A stretch of 64,000 nucleotides of DNA from Tetragonia tetragonoides (Eukaryota; Streptophyta; Magnoliopsida; Caryophyllales; Aizoaceae): NCBI GenBank assembly GCA_038025085.1, contig CM076146.1, forward strand, positions 15,722,001 to 15,786,000, read 5' to 3'. Under the pieces are notes generated by a model that saw only the letters and a program-made list of their open reading frames with translations, ran no database searches and was not told the origin of the DNA. Positions within the stretch are counted from its first letter, which is position 1; the number at the start of each line of letters is the position of its first letter. Both the position numbers and the translations under genes were made by a program. This document shows, in pieces, positions 1 to 13,102 of this stretch.

Positions 1-829
1 TTCACTCCAATAACTCCATAACGTGTTTATAGATAGCGACTTAAAAATGGACTACTCAAATGAGGTCATGACTAAGTAAATATTAAGATGTAAATCTATA
101 TCTTTTTATTTGAACTTCTAATTCACTGTCAACGTATTGGTAGATTGACAGGTAACGAAGGGACTAACCATACATCATAAGGGTCATATTTGCGCGATAT
201 GGAAAGGTGACTTATGTGGTGACTAAAAAGATAGCAGCCAGTGACCTCATAGGAATGCCACATGACAAGGGTGATACCACATGGTTAGATTGTATCAGGT
301 GACATCCTAAAGGTATGAGAGACCTCATAAGAGTGCCACATGGCGAGACTCGTAAGACTGCACTGTGTTATTGTATTTAGCGTAGAAGATAAATATATAG
401 ATAATAATTTTTTATTAAAAAAAATAAAAATATTTAAATCACCTTTCATTTTAAATAATTCAAATATATCTACCCTACATGTTTTGTCCATTTAGCTTCT
501 ATCAAAAATTATAGGACACATATATCTCATTTTGAAGTATTTTTGGAATCCAATCCGATGGGGTAAAAATTATAATTTTTTGAGTTAAGTAACTAAAGTT
601 ATTTTATTTTGTAATTTGAACATATACTAATAAATATGAAATAAATTCAACTAATGATAAAACATTAATGACTGACACTTGGATGATGCGTTGTGCTATG
701 TGGCGAACCTTGTGCTTATGTGTCGTTTACGTGACCTCCTCATACGAACATGGTCCTCCTAGTTAGCGTCCTACGTGTCATCACCAGGTAAGTCTTGGGA
801 GGGCCGCACTGTGTTTTAATAGTAAGGTA

Positions 830-830
<1 letters not shown>
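1..830. other. Intergenic, no gene recognised
   Basis: No coding region is convincing here. Two imperfect copies of a short motif (GACCTCATARGARTGCCACA) sit about 80 bp apart near 243 and 327, and GCACTGTGTT recurs near 360 and 808, so the stretch is probably a repeat remnant. The 68-codon minus-strand frame at 285-491 has no recognisable features. Confidence 0.4.

Positions 831-916
<86 letters not shown>
831..916. repeat. (AT)n microsatellite
   Basis: An almost pure TA dinucleotide run of about 86 bp. The length is likely to vary between individuals and assemblies. Confidence 0.95.
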
Positions 917-918
<2 letters not shown>

Positions 919-3900
919 TTATAGTTATTATTCGAATATAAGTCTACTTTTAGTTACTAGCAAGGGGTTAGATACATATATACCAAAACATGGCTAGCTT
1001 GTGCTGCTACGTACATGTCCAAAGCCAGATTTTATGTACATGTCAAAAGCTAGCTGCTAGAACCTTAAAGTAGTTGCTGAAGTGAACACCTTTCTCCCAA
1101 GAGCACGACAACAATATATAGAGCTAATGAAGTAAGAAATTATCCCAACTAACCCAAAAATAGGGTGTTTCAAGGAATGGGGTTAAGAGAAATATTTTCA
1201 CCTTGGGATGATTTCAAGAGTTCCTACAATCACAATCTTTAAAGAAGTCTTTGCAACCAACTTCACATAGTTGTTGATACAAGGCTTCTGTTTTCTTCAA
1301 TCACAATTTCATTATTTCTCAAACTGTTAAACAAAGAAATAAAGTCGTCATATTGCAAAAATTGAGTGCAACCCAAAGTTCAAGCTTTGAGAGCTGAATG
1401 CTCTGGTTGAGCTATTTGATCACATCAATCTGCTAGCTATGCTCCAAAACTTGCTAAATATGCTCCAGCTGCTCTACTTACAAATGATAAACCCTAAACC
1501 TTAAATGTCATCATTGAGTTCAATGGTGTTTGAGTTTGTTCTTTCTCTTCTGATAAAGAAGTAGACCAATTTCTCTTATCCTCATTTCATTATGACGTTT
1601 TATCTACAGGCATTGACATTATAACCTATTGTTATCCTCTACACATGGAACTTTTAGATATTTCTACGTCAAATACTCATATGGAACACTTTGTGTCCTT
1701 TCCGGACAGCTTATATAGTTTTGCTATATGAACAGGCTATATAGAGGCATACAAATCATACAGAAATACAATCATCAACCACATTAAAGCTCGAATCTGA
1801 ATCCAATTAGAATAACGATATGAGAACAAGTCAAACAAATACATGCATGTAATCAAATCCAACAAATGAAATTTTTGGAGGATATTTAGAATAAGAAATG
1901 AACTTACTTGATGTTGATAGACTCAGAAGTAAGAAGACTTGAAACAATAGATCCACAACCCAACTATTGCAAGTAAACTTCCAACCTACAATGTTTAATG
2001 TTCTACACCATCAATACATATGTTAAAACTAGTTATTACGTATGGCTACACAGGTTTGAAAAATATTCAACTTTTGTTAGCAAAATGTCAAAATCACAAC
2101 ACGGACTAAAGAGCAATATCTAAGTACTCAAGATACAGAAAAATGGGAAGTAGACTTATTGAAGGTTACCATCCGCTAGGCAACTCCTGGAAAAATAAAA
2201 ATCAACCTAAAATTAAAAACAAAACAAACGTAAAGGAAAGTAAATAAAATTAAATCAAAGGTGAATTTTCAAACAAGGAAATACATCATGAGCCCTTAAA
2301 TAAGATCCAGATTTCGTTATTCCATCCAATTGTCATTCACATGAACATAGATAAAACATACAAGTAAAAGCTAAGTAACAAAAAAACAACAAAGAAAACC
2401 ACCAAAACCCCCCATCATTTCACGCATAAATCAATGACGCCCCCTCCCCCTCCCCCTTTTTCCTTTTTTTTTTCACAAAAATCAGTTACATGAGTAAAAA
2501 AAAAAAAAAATTAAAAAGAACTTAACTGAAAACAAAATACTAGCAATGACAGTAGAAGTATAGAACCCAGTAAATTACATACCAAAATCAAATTTGAACA
2601 ACATGCAATCAAAATTGGCTTTAGTAAAATTATGGCCAAACACAGAGACTTTTAGATGGGAAAAAAGGGCTTATATGTATAATTGTGAACCCCCAAACAA
2701 CCTAATGAAATAAGCATGCAAACCTTTTAACCACACTTCAGCCGCCGGTTGATCGGACTATTCGTTTGGCACCACCTATATATTCACTAGCCAGAAGCCG
2801 ACAAATCTTTGCAGGAGGAGCAACAAGGCTTGAGATAGAGTGGAGAGAGAATAAGAGAATGAGTCTAGAGAAGAGAAATAGAACGGTCTAGAAGGAGCAA
2901 AGAAATAGAACGGTGTAGAATGTTTGGAGTCTTTGACACGCGTGAGTCTTTTGTAAATTGGGCTCACCATACATAGGCCCAACTGCCCAAGTACAGTACA
3001 ACAAACACGCTATTGCCAAGAACGACTTATTACGCACAACCTTACTCCTTTTTTATATGGGTAATGAAATTACTCAGAGATTATATTTAGCTCCTAAATA
3101 AGTATTTCACATATATTTATCAGATTATTAAAACCATTTAATCTAATAAAATCTTATTTTTTTTTTTTTTACGAAATGGGGTGAAATTGCTTAACTTTCT
3201 GCTAATTTTCTCTTCTATTTTTATATTGGATGCATGAAATCTTTTGGAGCAGTTTGATGGTGGAACGTTTGTGCATGACAAGATTGAGGCCTAATGTTAC
3301 TACTATGGTTTCTTGGTTGTGAAGAAATGCTTATATCTAATCATCTAGTTTTTATCTTATTTTGGTATGTTTCATGTAATCACTTCTAGCCTTGTATCTA
3401 TTCCTGAAATGGATACGGCAATAATGACTCGGATATCTAATCATAAATAAATGATGCAATATTATTAAGTTTATAATTAGTGTGCTAACTTAGGGCTAAA
3501 CGTGATTAAGTATAATTAGTCACTTTATCAGATCCGGGTCGTTACAGTTGGTAAGACGAAGATATGGACGAAACCTGACGAGAAGTGTAATTAGCTTGGC
3601 TTTGTTTGACGACGTGTTGGGAGCTGGGAGTATTTTGGATTTATAATCAGATGTAAGTGGATTTGGATATTTGTTGACTTTTATTGTTATGCTTATGTAA
3701 TTGCCTATGAAGGGTGTTTTTTACTTTTGTTGGATTATCAAACTTAAATCAGTCCCACCAATATTTGTTGCTTTGATGTAACTGAACCTTTAATGTTTCT
3801 AACGACAAATAATGATTTGGTGCATAGTGTTTGTGATCAAGTTCTTTAGTTTTGAATTGGACTGTCATTTATCCCAAATGCTTATCAAGTCGAGTCCAAC

Positions 3901-5000
3901 CTGAGCCAGACTGATTTGCACAATTAGGGATGCAACCGAGCCGAGTCCATCTTGAGCCAGCCCGATTTGCGAGTCTTGTCTCGGCACGAGTTGTCTTGGC
4001 TTGCTGACTCGCTCGGTTTGGCTTGAATTCAAACTCTCCTTCACAAAATTTTTAAAAGTTTATCAATTTAAAAATTTGCAATTGAATTCAACAATAACTT
4101 ATAATTTCAAAAATCAAGTCAATTAAGCCAATAGAGCCCACCGATCCATGGTAGGCCTGACTAGGCTCGGGCTCGGCCGGATTCCAGTATGAGCTTTGAC
4201 CCACAATCATGATTAGCTTACACCGACTAGGCCAAATTTCATTAACATTCCCAACTCTATCGCCCTAACTCTTTCCGACCACTTGTTACATTGAAGTTGT
4301 TCTCAGCCGTCTATCGTTACTCTCATACTTCCACAACAACAAAGTTTAGAAATCCATTTATAAAATCTGTAGTGAATTAGGAGGAATGTGTAGTGAAAGT
4401 TGATGATCATAGTACACGTTAACGATCACTATGGATAATGTTAATTATTAAGGGTTCTTTTATTTAAAAATAAAATGTCACATAAACTGATAATTTAGGG
4501 TTGCTTCATTGTTCCTAGTGGAACTAGTTGTTGTTAATTTCTTTTGTCTTGTTCTCATATTATGTTTGTTATCATTTCAGTCCAGGTTCCTTTCTAATCT
4601 AGAGCAAGTCAAATGTTAGACTAACTCGCAGAAAAACGGGAACACTAGTTAGAGATGTAGGTGTAAGTTATAATGAGTCGTGACCTTTATTCCACTAAAA
4701 CGTGACCCTCATCTTACGGAAAGTTAAGGTAAGATCGTCTTAAACATTTCCGAGTATTCATCATTACCATTTCAATCATATTAACACTAGTAATCATTTC
4801 GAAGTACTCCAATAACCCATTCAAGTGAAAATTTAATTTTCTAACTATTAATTAATATACTTTCAAATAATAAATTATTCAAAGCTTTCAAATAATATTT
4901 TCCTCACTTATCTTTCTAACACACAAATGACTTGTCCCTCATAAAATAAAAAAAATTAAAAATAAACCTCCATAATTCTTGTCAGGACAAAAGCAATCAT
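917..5000. other. Intergenic AT-rich DNA with homopolymer tracts
   Basis: I see no supported gene. The stretch contains a C-rich then T-rich pyrimidine block (2440-2475), an A14-like run near 2500, a T run near 3160, and 3930-4200 with repeated GAGCCGAG / GGCTCGG motifs resembling subterminal repeats of small hAT-type elements. The minus-strand frame at 2776-2982 is low complexity and unsupported. Confidence 0.4.
3925..4210. mobile_element. Possible small hAT-like element remnant
   Basis: The left side reads TAGGGATGCAACCGAGCCGAG, and the right side carries TAGGCCTGACTAGGCTCGGG, so both ends have GAGCCGAG-type motifs around an AT-rich core. This resembles plant hAT MITEs. I could not define matching terminal inverted repeats or an 8-bp target duplication, so this is tentative. 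Confidence 0.2.
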
Positions 5001-5049
5001 AAAGTAACTTCCTATAACTTCTAACTAGTCCTTTCAACTTCCTCACCAT

Positions 5050-6378
5050 GTCTCTCCACAAACCACTTAACAGTAGTTAACCTGGCAACTTCCTTTCTCC
5101 AAAAGCACTCAACACCCTCCAAACTGTATCTGTTCAAACTTCCTCTCTCCACCAGAAGCAGTCGTTTCCTTCAACGTGTTTCAACTGAGTTTCAACAATC
5201 ATCATCAATTTTCAAGGTTAACAGTAAACCATTGTGGTAGATTCGATTTAGTTTGTACATTTACTTTTCAATTTGTAGTAAATGTGTTTAACCAGTGGTA
5301 GATTCAATTTCTTTTATCGTTTATATAGTGAATTTTTGGTTCTTCATTTTGTTTTTGCCAAATTTGTTTGTCAATTTGCATGTGGGTTGTGGTTGAGGGT
5401 CTGTATTTGAATTTGAAGTTGGATGTCTTCAATTTTGCATTTTTCCAATTTTAAAATTAAGGGGTGAGTTAAGGTAGTGTTATTTCAATTGAAATAAAGT
5501 AAAGTGATAGAATAATGTGTGGGAGAAAAAAAATATTGCATAACTAAACTTAACTTCTTCCTAAAATGTGAATGAGTCCCAATAATAGTAATCTCTAAAC
5601 TTTTGAAGATACATGTTAATCTGCACTAGATTTGATCATTAGGTGAGAGTTGGGTGATTTTGAGTCACTGTTTTGGAGATTATGAAGGCGAGATTAGGGG
5701 GCGGGGGGAGAGAGGAGAAGACTTTGGGGGAAATGCTTTTTTTGTGGTCTTTTGTGTACTTGACTTGAGAGGAATGCTAAAGTTGTCCTGACATTTCTAA
5801 GTCAATTGATATGTTTTTGTAATGTAGTATTTGCTATCTTCTTGTGTTTGTGGTTGCAAAGAAATGCTCAGGTTTTCAGTGAGGTGGCATAACAGCTGAA
5901 ATAATGCGGGATAAGGTCACTTATTTAGCATCATTATGGACAACTTTCCTCTGTTGCTGTATGTCTTGATATTTTTTTCATGATACTAGAAATTGACGGC
6001 ATATTCCTAATTGATTGCAATAGCACCATATGCTCTACATGTCCTTTTTATTTTTTTAGTTTTTCCTGTAGTTGTTAATAACTTTTAAGACATGTATCAA
6101 TTTCTAGTATTCTTGAGCTGTAATAGCACCATTTACTCAGATTTGGAACTTTCTAGTATGATAATTTCGTAAGTACGCACTTTCTAGAATGATGATTTCT
6201 TAATTATTTAAGTTTTCAAAATATAGGTATGGGATCAAGTAGATCAAGCAACAACCTTGGCTATGGCGATAATGACTCTGGCGATGATGTGAACAACCTC
6301 CTATGCTTAGTAACCCACACGTCTGATCGTGTCCGAGACCGTTATTCAGTCTGTCTTACAACCCCTTTACCACCCTAG
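5050..6378 (+). pseudogene. Possible 5' remnant of a spliced gene
   Basis: A pyrimidine-rich stretch (5030-5215) ends in TTTTCAAG followed by GTTAACAG, resembling a 5' UTR exon and donor. About 1 kb later AAATATAG immediately precedes an ATG at 6229, which opens a 49-codon frame starting MGSSRSSNNLGYGDNDSGDD and ending at 6378. The Ser/Asn/Gly/Asp-rich N-terminus looks like the start of a plant protein, but no domain is visible, and after 6378 the sequence changes character. Donor, T-rich intron and acceptor are seen; that this was one transcription unit is inference. It may equally be chance. Confidence 0.25.
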
Positions 6379-7009
6379 CACACACTACCTAACAATCCTT
6401 ACCCCCATCAAGTCTATACAAGAGGCAACGAACAACAAATGCTAATTTTGGCGGAGTTAGTGCCATTGATCCTTAATCCAGAAAACACTATATAACGCCT
6501 TGGTTTGGATAACCACATTAAACATAAGTATAATCCTATAATCCAATTTGAGGCGTCACCCCCGTACTTGTCATAAGACAAGCACAAGGTAAGAGGATAT
6601 AGAAGCATACTTATAATATACTACATATTGAAAGAGTTGTTATTACGTTACATAACCGTCACTACTTGGTAGCAAAGCTATCGCGATACAAAACAAACAT
6701 GAACTAATTAGGCATATAAAGCAGTCATCCATCTTGCTCTCTCAAGCCCTTGCCCAATTTGTCATCCATAGCCAATCATCGAAAAGAAGACAAGCACAAA
6801 ACAAAAGAAAATTAGCAGAAAGCTAAGTATACTCACCCCATCCCCTGAAATACTTTTGTGTTTACTTAAATACATTTAGCACCAATGCTTAATATTAATA
6901 ATAGTGATAATAGTAATAATAATTATATTTAAAGGGATTGTCTTTCCTTTTATCATATTTCACCATTTTAAATACTAATACAGTAAATAAACAAGTATCA
7001 ACCTACTTT
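6379..7009. other. Intergenic, repeat-like
   Basis: No gene seen. The stretch around 6480-6600 (ACGCCTTGGTTTGGATAACC and following) has the look of a reverse-oriented LTR fragment, but no ends can be defined. Confidence 0.3.
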
Positions 7010-8070
7010 AACTTTCTAGAACGGATGGTTCCGACTTGTAATCACTATTGAGAGTATTAGTGGATTTTTCTATCGATTTGTCCAGTGGTTTTTACCCTAT
7101 TGGGGTTTTCCACGTTATATCTGGTGTTGATTATTATGTGTTGTTTTCAGTATTTTATTGTTAATTCCGCAATTGGTATTAGAGTGTTTAGGTCCTAATC
7201 GGAGGGATTTGTTGTGTGGGTCAAAAATCCCAACAAGTGGTATCAGAGCTTATGGTTAGTGATCTTTGGATCATTCATGATTATGAGAGATGAAGACATA
7301 CACATGAGATCCGGAGATGGTGAGTTCGTGTTGATAGACACTGGAGCAAGAAGCGGATCTAGGTTTGTTCTCCACAAATTGTGATGGGGGAGACTTGTTT
7401 GGTTGTATTCTAATCTGTGTTAAACACCAAAAGAAAAAGAAGAAAAAAAAAAGAGATAGAAAAACGAAATCGAAAAGTGTTCGGTTGTGACTTAGTAAAG
7501 TTAGTAACCAACTGTATTGGACAAAAGGTTAATAAGCTTAGGTTATTTGAGTGAGCAGCAAGGTAATTAATTACCTAATATGTGAAGTAGCAAAGTGCAT
7601 ATAAAAGGAAAAGGAGCACATGACAAAGAGATGGGATGAGTGCACGACAGCCAAAAAGACGAGCACTTGGCCGAGAGATGTAACTCGGTGACGGCAAGGC
7701 TCGTGCGACGGCAATGAGGCTGTGACCCCATGGAAATCCTAATTAGGGGGATATCTAATTATGTGGATGACTACGGCGAGCGGTTCGTAGATGAGGCGTT
7801 TGTTGGTTCGGACATAAAACCAACGGTTATGGCGTTTGTTGTTAGGGCATAAAACCAACGGTTCCTACAACAGGTATTTGTGTCAATCCTAGTATTTCAG
7901 TAGTAGTATCAGTCAGGTGGTATTGATATTGTACAAGGCCGCTTGTACTAGGAGTTGTGTCGTATACTGTTGGTAGATGTGTTATTGGTTGTTTTAGGAA
8001 GCGTTCCTAGAATGGATATTTCCGACTTGTAATCACTATTGAGAGTATTAGCGGATTTTCTGTCGGTTTG
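7010..8070 (+). mobile_element. Ty1/copia-type miniature or internally deleted element
   Basis: The 3' part of an LTR (about 7010-7235, with the copia-like block TACCCTATTGGGGTTTTCC and ending CAACA) is followed by a PBS, then only about 140 bp of internal DNA, a purine tract GATGGGGGAGA (7381-7392), and a second LTR starting about 7395. The second LTR repeats the first: TTCCGACTTGTAATCACTAT occurs in both (7029 and 8018). The first LTR lacks its 5' part. The second is cut at 8070 by the Tat element. With no coding DNA between PBS and PPT this is TRIM-like or a deletion derivative. Confidence 0.65.
7238..7250 (+). other. Primer binding site (initiator Met tRNA type)
   Basis: TGGTATCAGAGCT is the standard plant copia PBS, complementary to the 3' end of initiator tRNA-Met. 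It lies 2 bp after the LTR end at 7235. Confidence 0.85.
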
Positions 8071-9649
8071 TGCAGATACCAACAATTGTGTCTATGTTAA
8101 GTTCCCTAAAAACCCGATGATGAAAGGATTGGATTTTGATCGAAGTTGGGTTGCGAGAATAATTGCTCTGATGATTAGCCTAGTTCATTTGATTTAACCA
8201 GTGGAAGCCTTTTGTACAGGTGATCCAAACCAGTTGGACTTAATTCATTTGGAGTCCAAAATTGAAAGATAGGCCTCTTTGAGCCTAAGAGCCCGAAAGG
8301 GAATCCAAACCCTTGAGTCAACCCTTGGTCAAACAAGGGAACTTAGTTAATCCCGTGTGGACCCCCTCGAAATAGTCTCCCCCGCGCAAAAAGACAGTTA
8401 GGCGCCTGTTTTGGCACGCCGCTCCAGGTCCAAGTGGCCACGCTTGAGTTCAAGCGGTCGCCGCTAGGATAAGCGGTTCAACTGCTTGTCCTAGCGGTTT
8501 AACCGCTTGTCCTAGAGGTTCAATCTCTTGTCCTAGAGGTTCAAATGCTTGGCCTAGCCCAATGGCCGCCTGGACCTTTTTTAACAAACGGTAATTTCTT
8601 GGCCCTTTCGATTTCTGTGCGAAACCCAGGCAATTCTCCCTCTTCTATATAAACAAACCTTAGGGTTCAGTTGACGAGGTTGGGAATTTTAGAGGTTGGT
8701 CTTCAGTTGGCAGTTGGAGGCTCCTAAGTGATTTCTCTCTCATAAAAAATCCCTAAATTTCTGATTCTACTTGTTCTTTAGGCTAGCCCTAGCACCACAA
8801 GAATAAACCTTCATACTTAATCAAGAGCAAGAGTTCAAGCATTAAACCCCATAAGTTCATTGTGAGCATCCAGGTAATCCAACCTGGGGGTTTTCAATAA
8901 ATTCCTTATTTTGCTTGTTATTACTAACGAATTTGGTTTATATGATATGTACATGCATGATGCGTTTTGAGCAAGGGCTTGTATTAAACCCTATGAATGA
9001 ATGGATGAATGAATATTTATTTTATTGCTCTTTAATTATAAATTGTGCTTGTTTATGGATTGGTGGATGAATTGTCTTGTTTGCATTCTAATTTGCAGGT
9101 TTAGCATATTTATCATTTTCTAGCATTAAAAGCATGTAAGTTTGATAAGTTGTTAAAAGCGCTCACAATAGTAATGTTTGTTCAACCCATTAGTTAAAAC
9201 TAGGAATTTGGACAAATTGAACCTTGTTTGGAACCGTAGCATTAATAATTGCATTGAATTAATTAGTAAAGGCTGTTGTCATTAACGGGCGAGTTGGGTG
9301 CCTAACACCTTTCTAACTCGTAGTCACACCCCCGAACTCATTTATGAAGTCAATTTCCCCAATAAGGATAAGGGTGCACAGGAATCGGGTTGACGTCTTT
9401 TTAGACTATTGACTTGATTCCGAGGGTTCCAAATTTCCTTAAAATTTGGTGGCGACTTCCGACAATCTTAATCACGTCCCTAGCGCAACGAATAGATCTT
9501 CATGTGCATTCACACTTGAAAGATTCAGGAACAACGACTTTTCCTAGGCTACTCGTTTCCCTTCTTTCCCTCTCGTTTTTACCTCCGCCCGTCCGGGGCG
9601 AGGCGAGATCGACGAGGGGCGGAAAAGGCGATATTCCCGCTAGTCTACA
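8071..9649 (+). repeat. 5' LTR of the Tat element (family A)
   Basis: The LTR begins TGCAGATACC and ends CTACA, directly before the PBS. A related LTR starting TGTAGACACC at 63626 aligns over its whole visible length, which fixes the left end. U3 holds an array of AAGCGGTT / GTCCTAGCGGTT motifs (8450-8560), a TATA box TCTATATAAAC near 8644, and a C/T-rich leader downstream. Length is 1,579 bp. Confidence 0.85.
8644..8654 (+). promoter_or_regulatory. TATA box of the Tat LTR
   Basis: TCTATATAAAC lies about 575 bp into the LTR, after GC-rich U3 repeats and before an AT-rich R/U5 region, as expected for the Pol II start of the genomic RNA. Confidence 0.6.
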
Positions 9650-9650
9650 G

Positions 9651-9667
9651 TGGCGACTTCACTGGGG
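9651..9667 (+). other. Primer binding site, tRNA-Arg type
   Basis: TGGCGACTTCACTGGGG, 1 bp after the LTR end, matches the complement of a plant tRNA-Arg(ACG) 3' end (TGGCGACTCCGCTGGGG) at 15 of 17 positions. tRNA-Arg priming is known for Ogre-type elements. Confidence 0.8.
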
Positions 9668-10396
9668 ACCTTGATTAAGAGGGTGTAACTTGAAAATTAG
9701 TTCAATGCTATTATTTTTACTTGGTTCACTACCTTAAGTGTTCTTATTACTATTTTTGTGACTTGTCATTTATCTAATTAAATTGCATCCATGTTCATGC
9801 GCTTGCGCGACTTCCGAGCTTGTTTGTACAAGTTCAAACTAGTTTCTTAGCCAATGGAGTGTGGTAAAGTGCATTGGTGAGAATCCACTCGATTCTGCTT
9901 TGCCAAGAAGCATGGATCCCCCCACCTCATGTCGTACCTTTCTACGGAATCGTCCATTCGATGAGTAGGATAACAAGAATGCATCATATTGTCCCGCATC
10001 CCGCGGACTATTGTACATTCTTGATCATGGGTACCTTTGGACCAAAACCCTTAAGCCTACCCAATTGCATGAACTAAATATAATATTTTAGGTCGAAACT
10101 CAGTCCCATATCCATGCTAGATCTACATTATTATGTCATTTGCGTTGTTGTGTTGTTTGCCCATATGTGAAAGCAATCTTTGCGTAGTCGTTTTGATCGT
10201 CATAGAATATTAGGTTAGACCCCAATTAGGATCTTTTCCTTTTTGAGTCTAGATTTTGTCCTAAGATTGAGTCTAGAATCTTTTATTTTTAGGAAACAAT
10301 ATCCCCGAATGTTCTATGTAATGCTTGTTATCTTAGGAAATATTTAGCGTATTATTCTTTAACCATTATTTAGGTAGTGAGTTTTAGTCAAAGATC

Positions 10397-10745
10397 TCGA
10401 GATAATATTTCTCCCCTTCCCTTTTAGTCAAGAGTATAATATCTTTTGCTTTATCCCAAATTGAGTCGAGATAATATCTATCCCCTCCCTTTTCAGTCAA
10501 GAGTATAATATCTTTTGCTTTATCCCAAATTGAGTCGAGATAATATCTCTCCCCTCCCCTTTTAGTCAAGAGTATAATATCTTTTGCTTTATCCCAAATT
10601 GAGTCGAGATAATATCTCTCCCCTCCCCTTTTAGTCAAGAGTATAATATATTTTCATTTTATCCCAAATTGAGTCGAGATAATATCTCTCTCCCTCTCCT
10701 TTTAGTCAAGAGTATAAAATCTTTTTATTTTATCCTGTGTCGAGA
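10397..10745 (+). repeat. 69-bp tandem repeat in the Tat leader
   Basis: Five units begin at TCGAGAT near 10397, 10466, 10535, 10604 and 10674, with period 69-70 bp. Each unit has a pyrimidine stretch (CCCCTCCCCTTTTAGTC) and GAGTATAATATCTTTT. Because 69 is divisible by three, the minus strand shows a spurious 23-residue repeated frame; I do not regard it as a gene. Confidence 0.9.
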
Positions 10746-11054
10746 TCTTTTGACCTAAATCCATTACTTAGTCTCCAAGGGTAACTATGTTGATAGAATA
10801 TTCTAGATAGAGACTTCCCACTTTTGTTTAAACTTTTCTTTTGTGAAACTTGTCAGTCTTTCCTTTTCTAAGTCTTATCCGCTGCCTAGGATTGGGAAGA
10901 AAAAGGTCGGTTCGAAAAGTTGTAAGCGCGATAATAGTAATCAACGTCTGGTTAGGAAGCTCATACTAGAGTCTCCCCTTCGAGCAAAGCTAGGCTCGAC
11001 GCAGTATTTGTTACCCCCCTTCCATACTGACCACCTGGTTCTAGGTTGACTGAA

Positions 11055-13102
11055 ATGGCCGAAGATGATGTACCGCCTCCACCACCTTAGACCATTGCTG
11101 AAATGTTGACTGAAATTATGACAATGTTGGAAACTATGGGAAACTGTGTGACATGGATAGAAAGAAAGGTTAGGGAAGCTGATCCTGTTAACCAAGATGA
11201 CCCTCCACCTCGAGATGACAAGGTGGAAGAACTAAGTGCGCAAATGAAAAACCTTGAGTTAGCTCTGACTCAAAACAAGATCATAAGTGACTATATGATC
11301 AATGCTGAAGGATATTCCTCTCACATCAAGGAAAACTCCCACAAAAGTTCTCGGTGCCTGAAGTTCCCACTTTCAAAGGGACTGACGATCCAAAAGATCA
11401 CATAAAGGCTTTCACTACTGTAATGGGCCTAAGGGGCGTCGATCCTGACCTCTATGTCCACATTTTCTCACAAACCTTGGACCCCACTATAAGGGCATGG
11501 TTCTTTAAGCTTGAGCCCAGTCAAATTCAAGATTGGAACAAAGTGTCTAGTTTGTTCCTCACTAGATACTCTGACAATGTCATTCAACCGACTACTATGA
11601 TAGAGCTGGAAGCAACAAAGCAAGGTGAAAATGAAAGCTTCACCGACTTTGTTAAGAATGGAGAATTAAAGTTGCCGAAATGCTTGACCGTCCATCCAAG
11701 GAAGAGCAAGTTCGAAAACTCATCAAAAATCTACAACCTCCTTACTTGAATCCTCTCAAATATCAAGAAATAACTTCGTACACATAACTCAATAGTGTGG
11801 GATTGCTCATATAGGACGATCAAGCACTTAAAAAGGAGAAGAACAATGACTTCTTCAATAAAGGCACTTATAACACGAATTACAAGGGGGAACCCCAACT
11901 CGGGAAGCTCTCCAATAAGGTCAATAAAGTCAATGCTGTCTACGACAAATCGCAAAGGTAATACACCTTATTGGGCATGACCTATGCTAAAGCTTTAGAG
12001 AAGCTTATCAAAAATGACTACCTTAACGCTGGGGGTCCCACTCTGGATGCTGATGTCGAAAAGAGGAGCCTGTCATGGAATCCTAATCTTTATTTCAAAT
12101 TATGGAAAGGGACACGTTACCGAGAGGTGTTGGAGGCTCAAAAATAAGATCTAGGATCTTTTTGACAATGGGAGTATTCCCAAGCCAAAGAACGTTCCCA
12201 CTCTAAACAACATCACCAATCCTCAGGGAGCGGTTTTCGCCATTACAAGTGAAGAAGAGGGAAATGACCCCTCCTATTTGATTGTGCCAATTGGACATCC
12301 TATCCAACCATTTAAGCTTGACTCCCTCCATCTAGAGGTAGCTGGAGTTTGGGACAGTGACGAAGAGAATGACCTTCATCCAACAAAAAGCGCCCCTAAG
12401 AAATCAATGGAAGAATTGATTGCAAACATTTTTGCTGGTCTAAAACAAATAGATGAGGAGGTAACTAACATTGAAATGAAAAGGAAAGAAAGAGATGATG
12501 CAGATGCGCAATCCGCATCTATCATCCATCAAAGCATGAATCTCCCACTAGAGAGCCACGCCCTACCCATAAGGGATATGACCAAAAGGGATTTTTCTCC
12601 ATTACCTTTTCGCATTGGTCACACCCTTGAAATACTCGTGAGCATTGGAATCATACAACCATTGGGACCTACCCCAGATCCTGTCTCCCCGGGGATCACT
12701 TGGCATCAATGCAAATTCTGCAGTTATCACAGAGGAAGAGACCACGACACTGAAGACTTTTAGGCACTGAAACACAGAATTCAAGACCTCATAGAAGTCA
12801 AGCCATGTAACTACAAAAGTACCCCAAATCCAGGGAATGAATTGTACAATAGAAGGCCAAGAAGGGCATATACCCCTCTTTCCTCAACCCTAGTTAAAAT
12901 CTTCCGAGATCTCTGTTGGAGGGGTTATCTAGAGCCCATCGGGCCAATACCCGACTCAGATCCGGGAAATAAGAGCAAGAACGGGAGCAATACCTCCTTT
13001 TGCATCTATCATCAAGGAAGAGGACATGATACGGACGAATGCATGCACCTGAAGCGCAAGATACAAGACCTCATTCACGGAGGGGTCATCAACATTCCAT
13101 GA
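11055..13102 (+). pseudogene. gag: Tat-element gag (broken)
   Basis: Encodes the capsid/nucleocapsid polyprotein that packages element RNA. The ATG at 11055 (MAEDDVPPPPP) meets a TAG after 11 codons. The frame continues with a coiled-coil-like stretch (about 11100-11300), shifts near 11350 into the capsid-like core (PEVPTFKGTDDPKDHIKAF, then WFFKLEPSQIQDW and FLTRYSDN), and shifts again near 11660. Two nucleocapsid motifs of the form C-x-Y/F-H-x-G-R-x-H-D-T-x-x-C lie near 12710-12760 and 13000-13045; in the first the last Cys is replaced by Phe just before a stop. The core aligns residue by residue with the gag at 56.3 kb (both have KAFTT.MGLR.VD). Several frameshifts and stops rule out a functional protein. 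Confidence 0.8.

Noticed and set aside
2776..2982. Minus-strand 68-codon frame near a C/T-rich stretch
   Set aside because: Ser/Leu/Phe low complexity, no promoter or splice evidence, no recognisable family.
9444..9460. A second PBS-like TGGCGACTTCC
   Set aside because: It lies inside the LTR, about 200 bp before the LTR end, and lacks the CTGGGG extension that the site at 9651 has.
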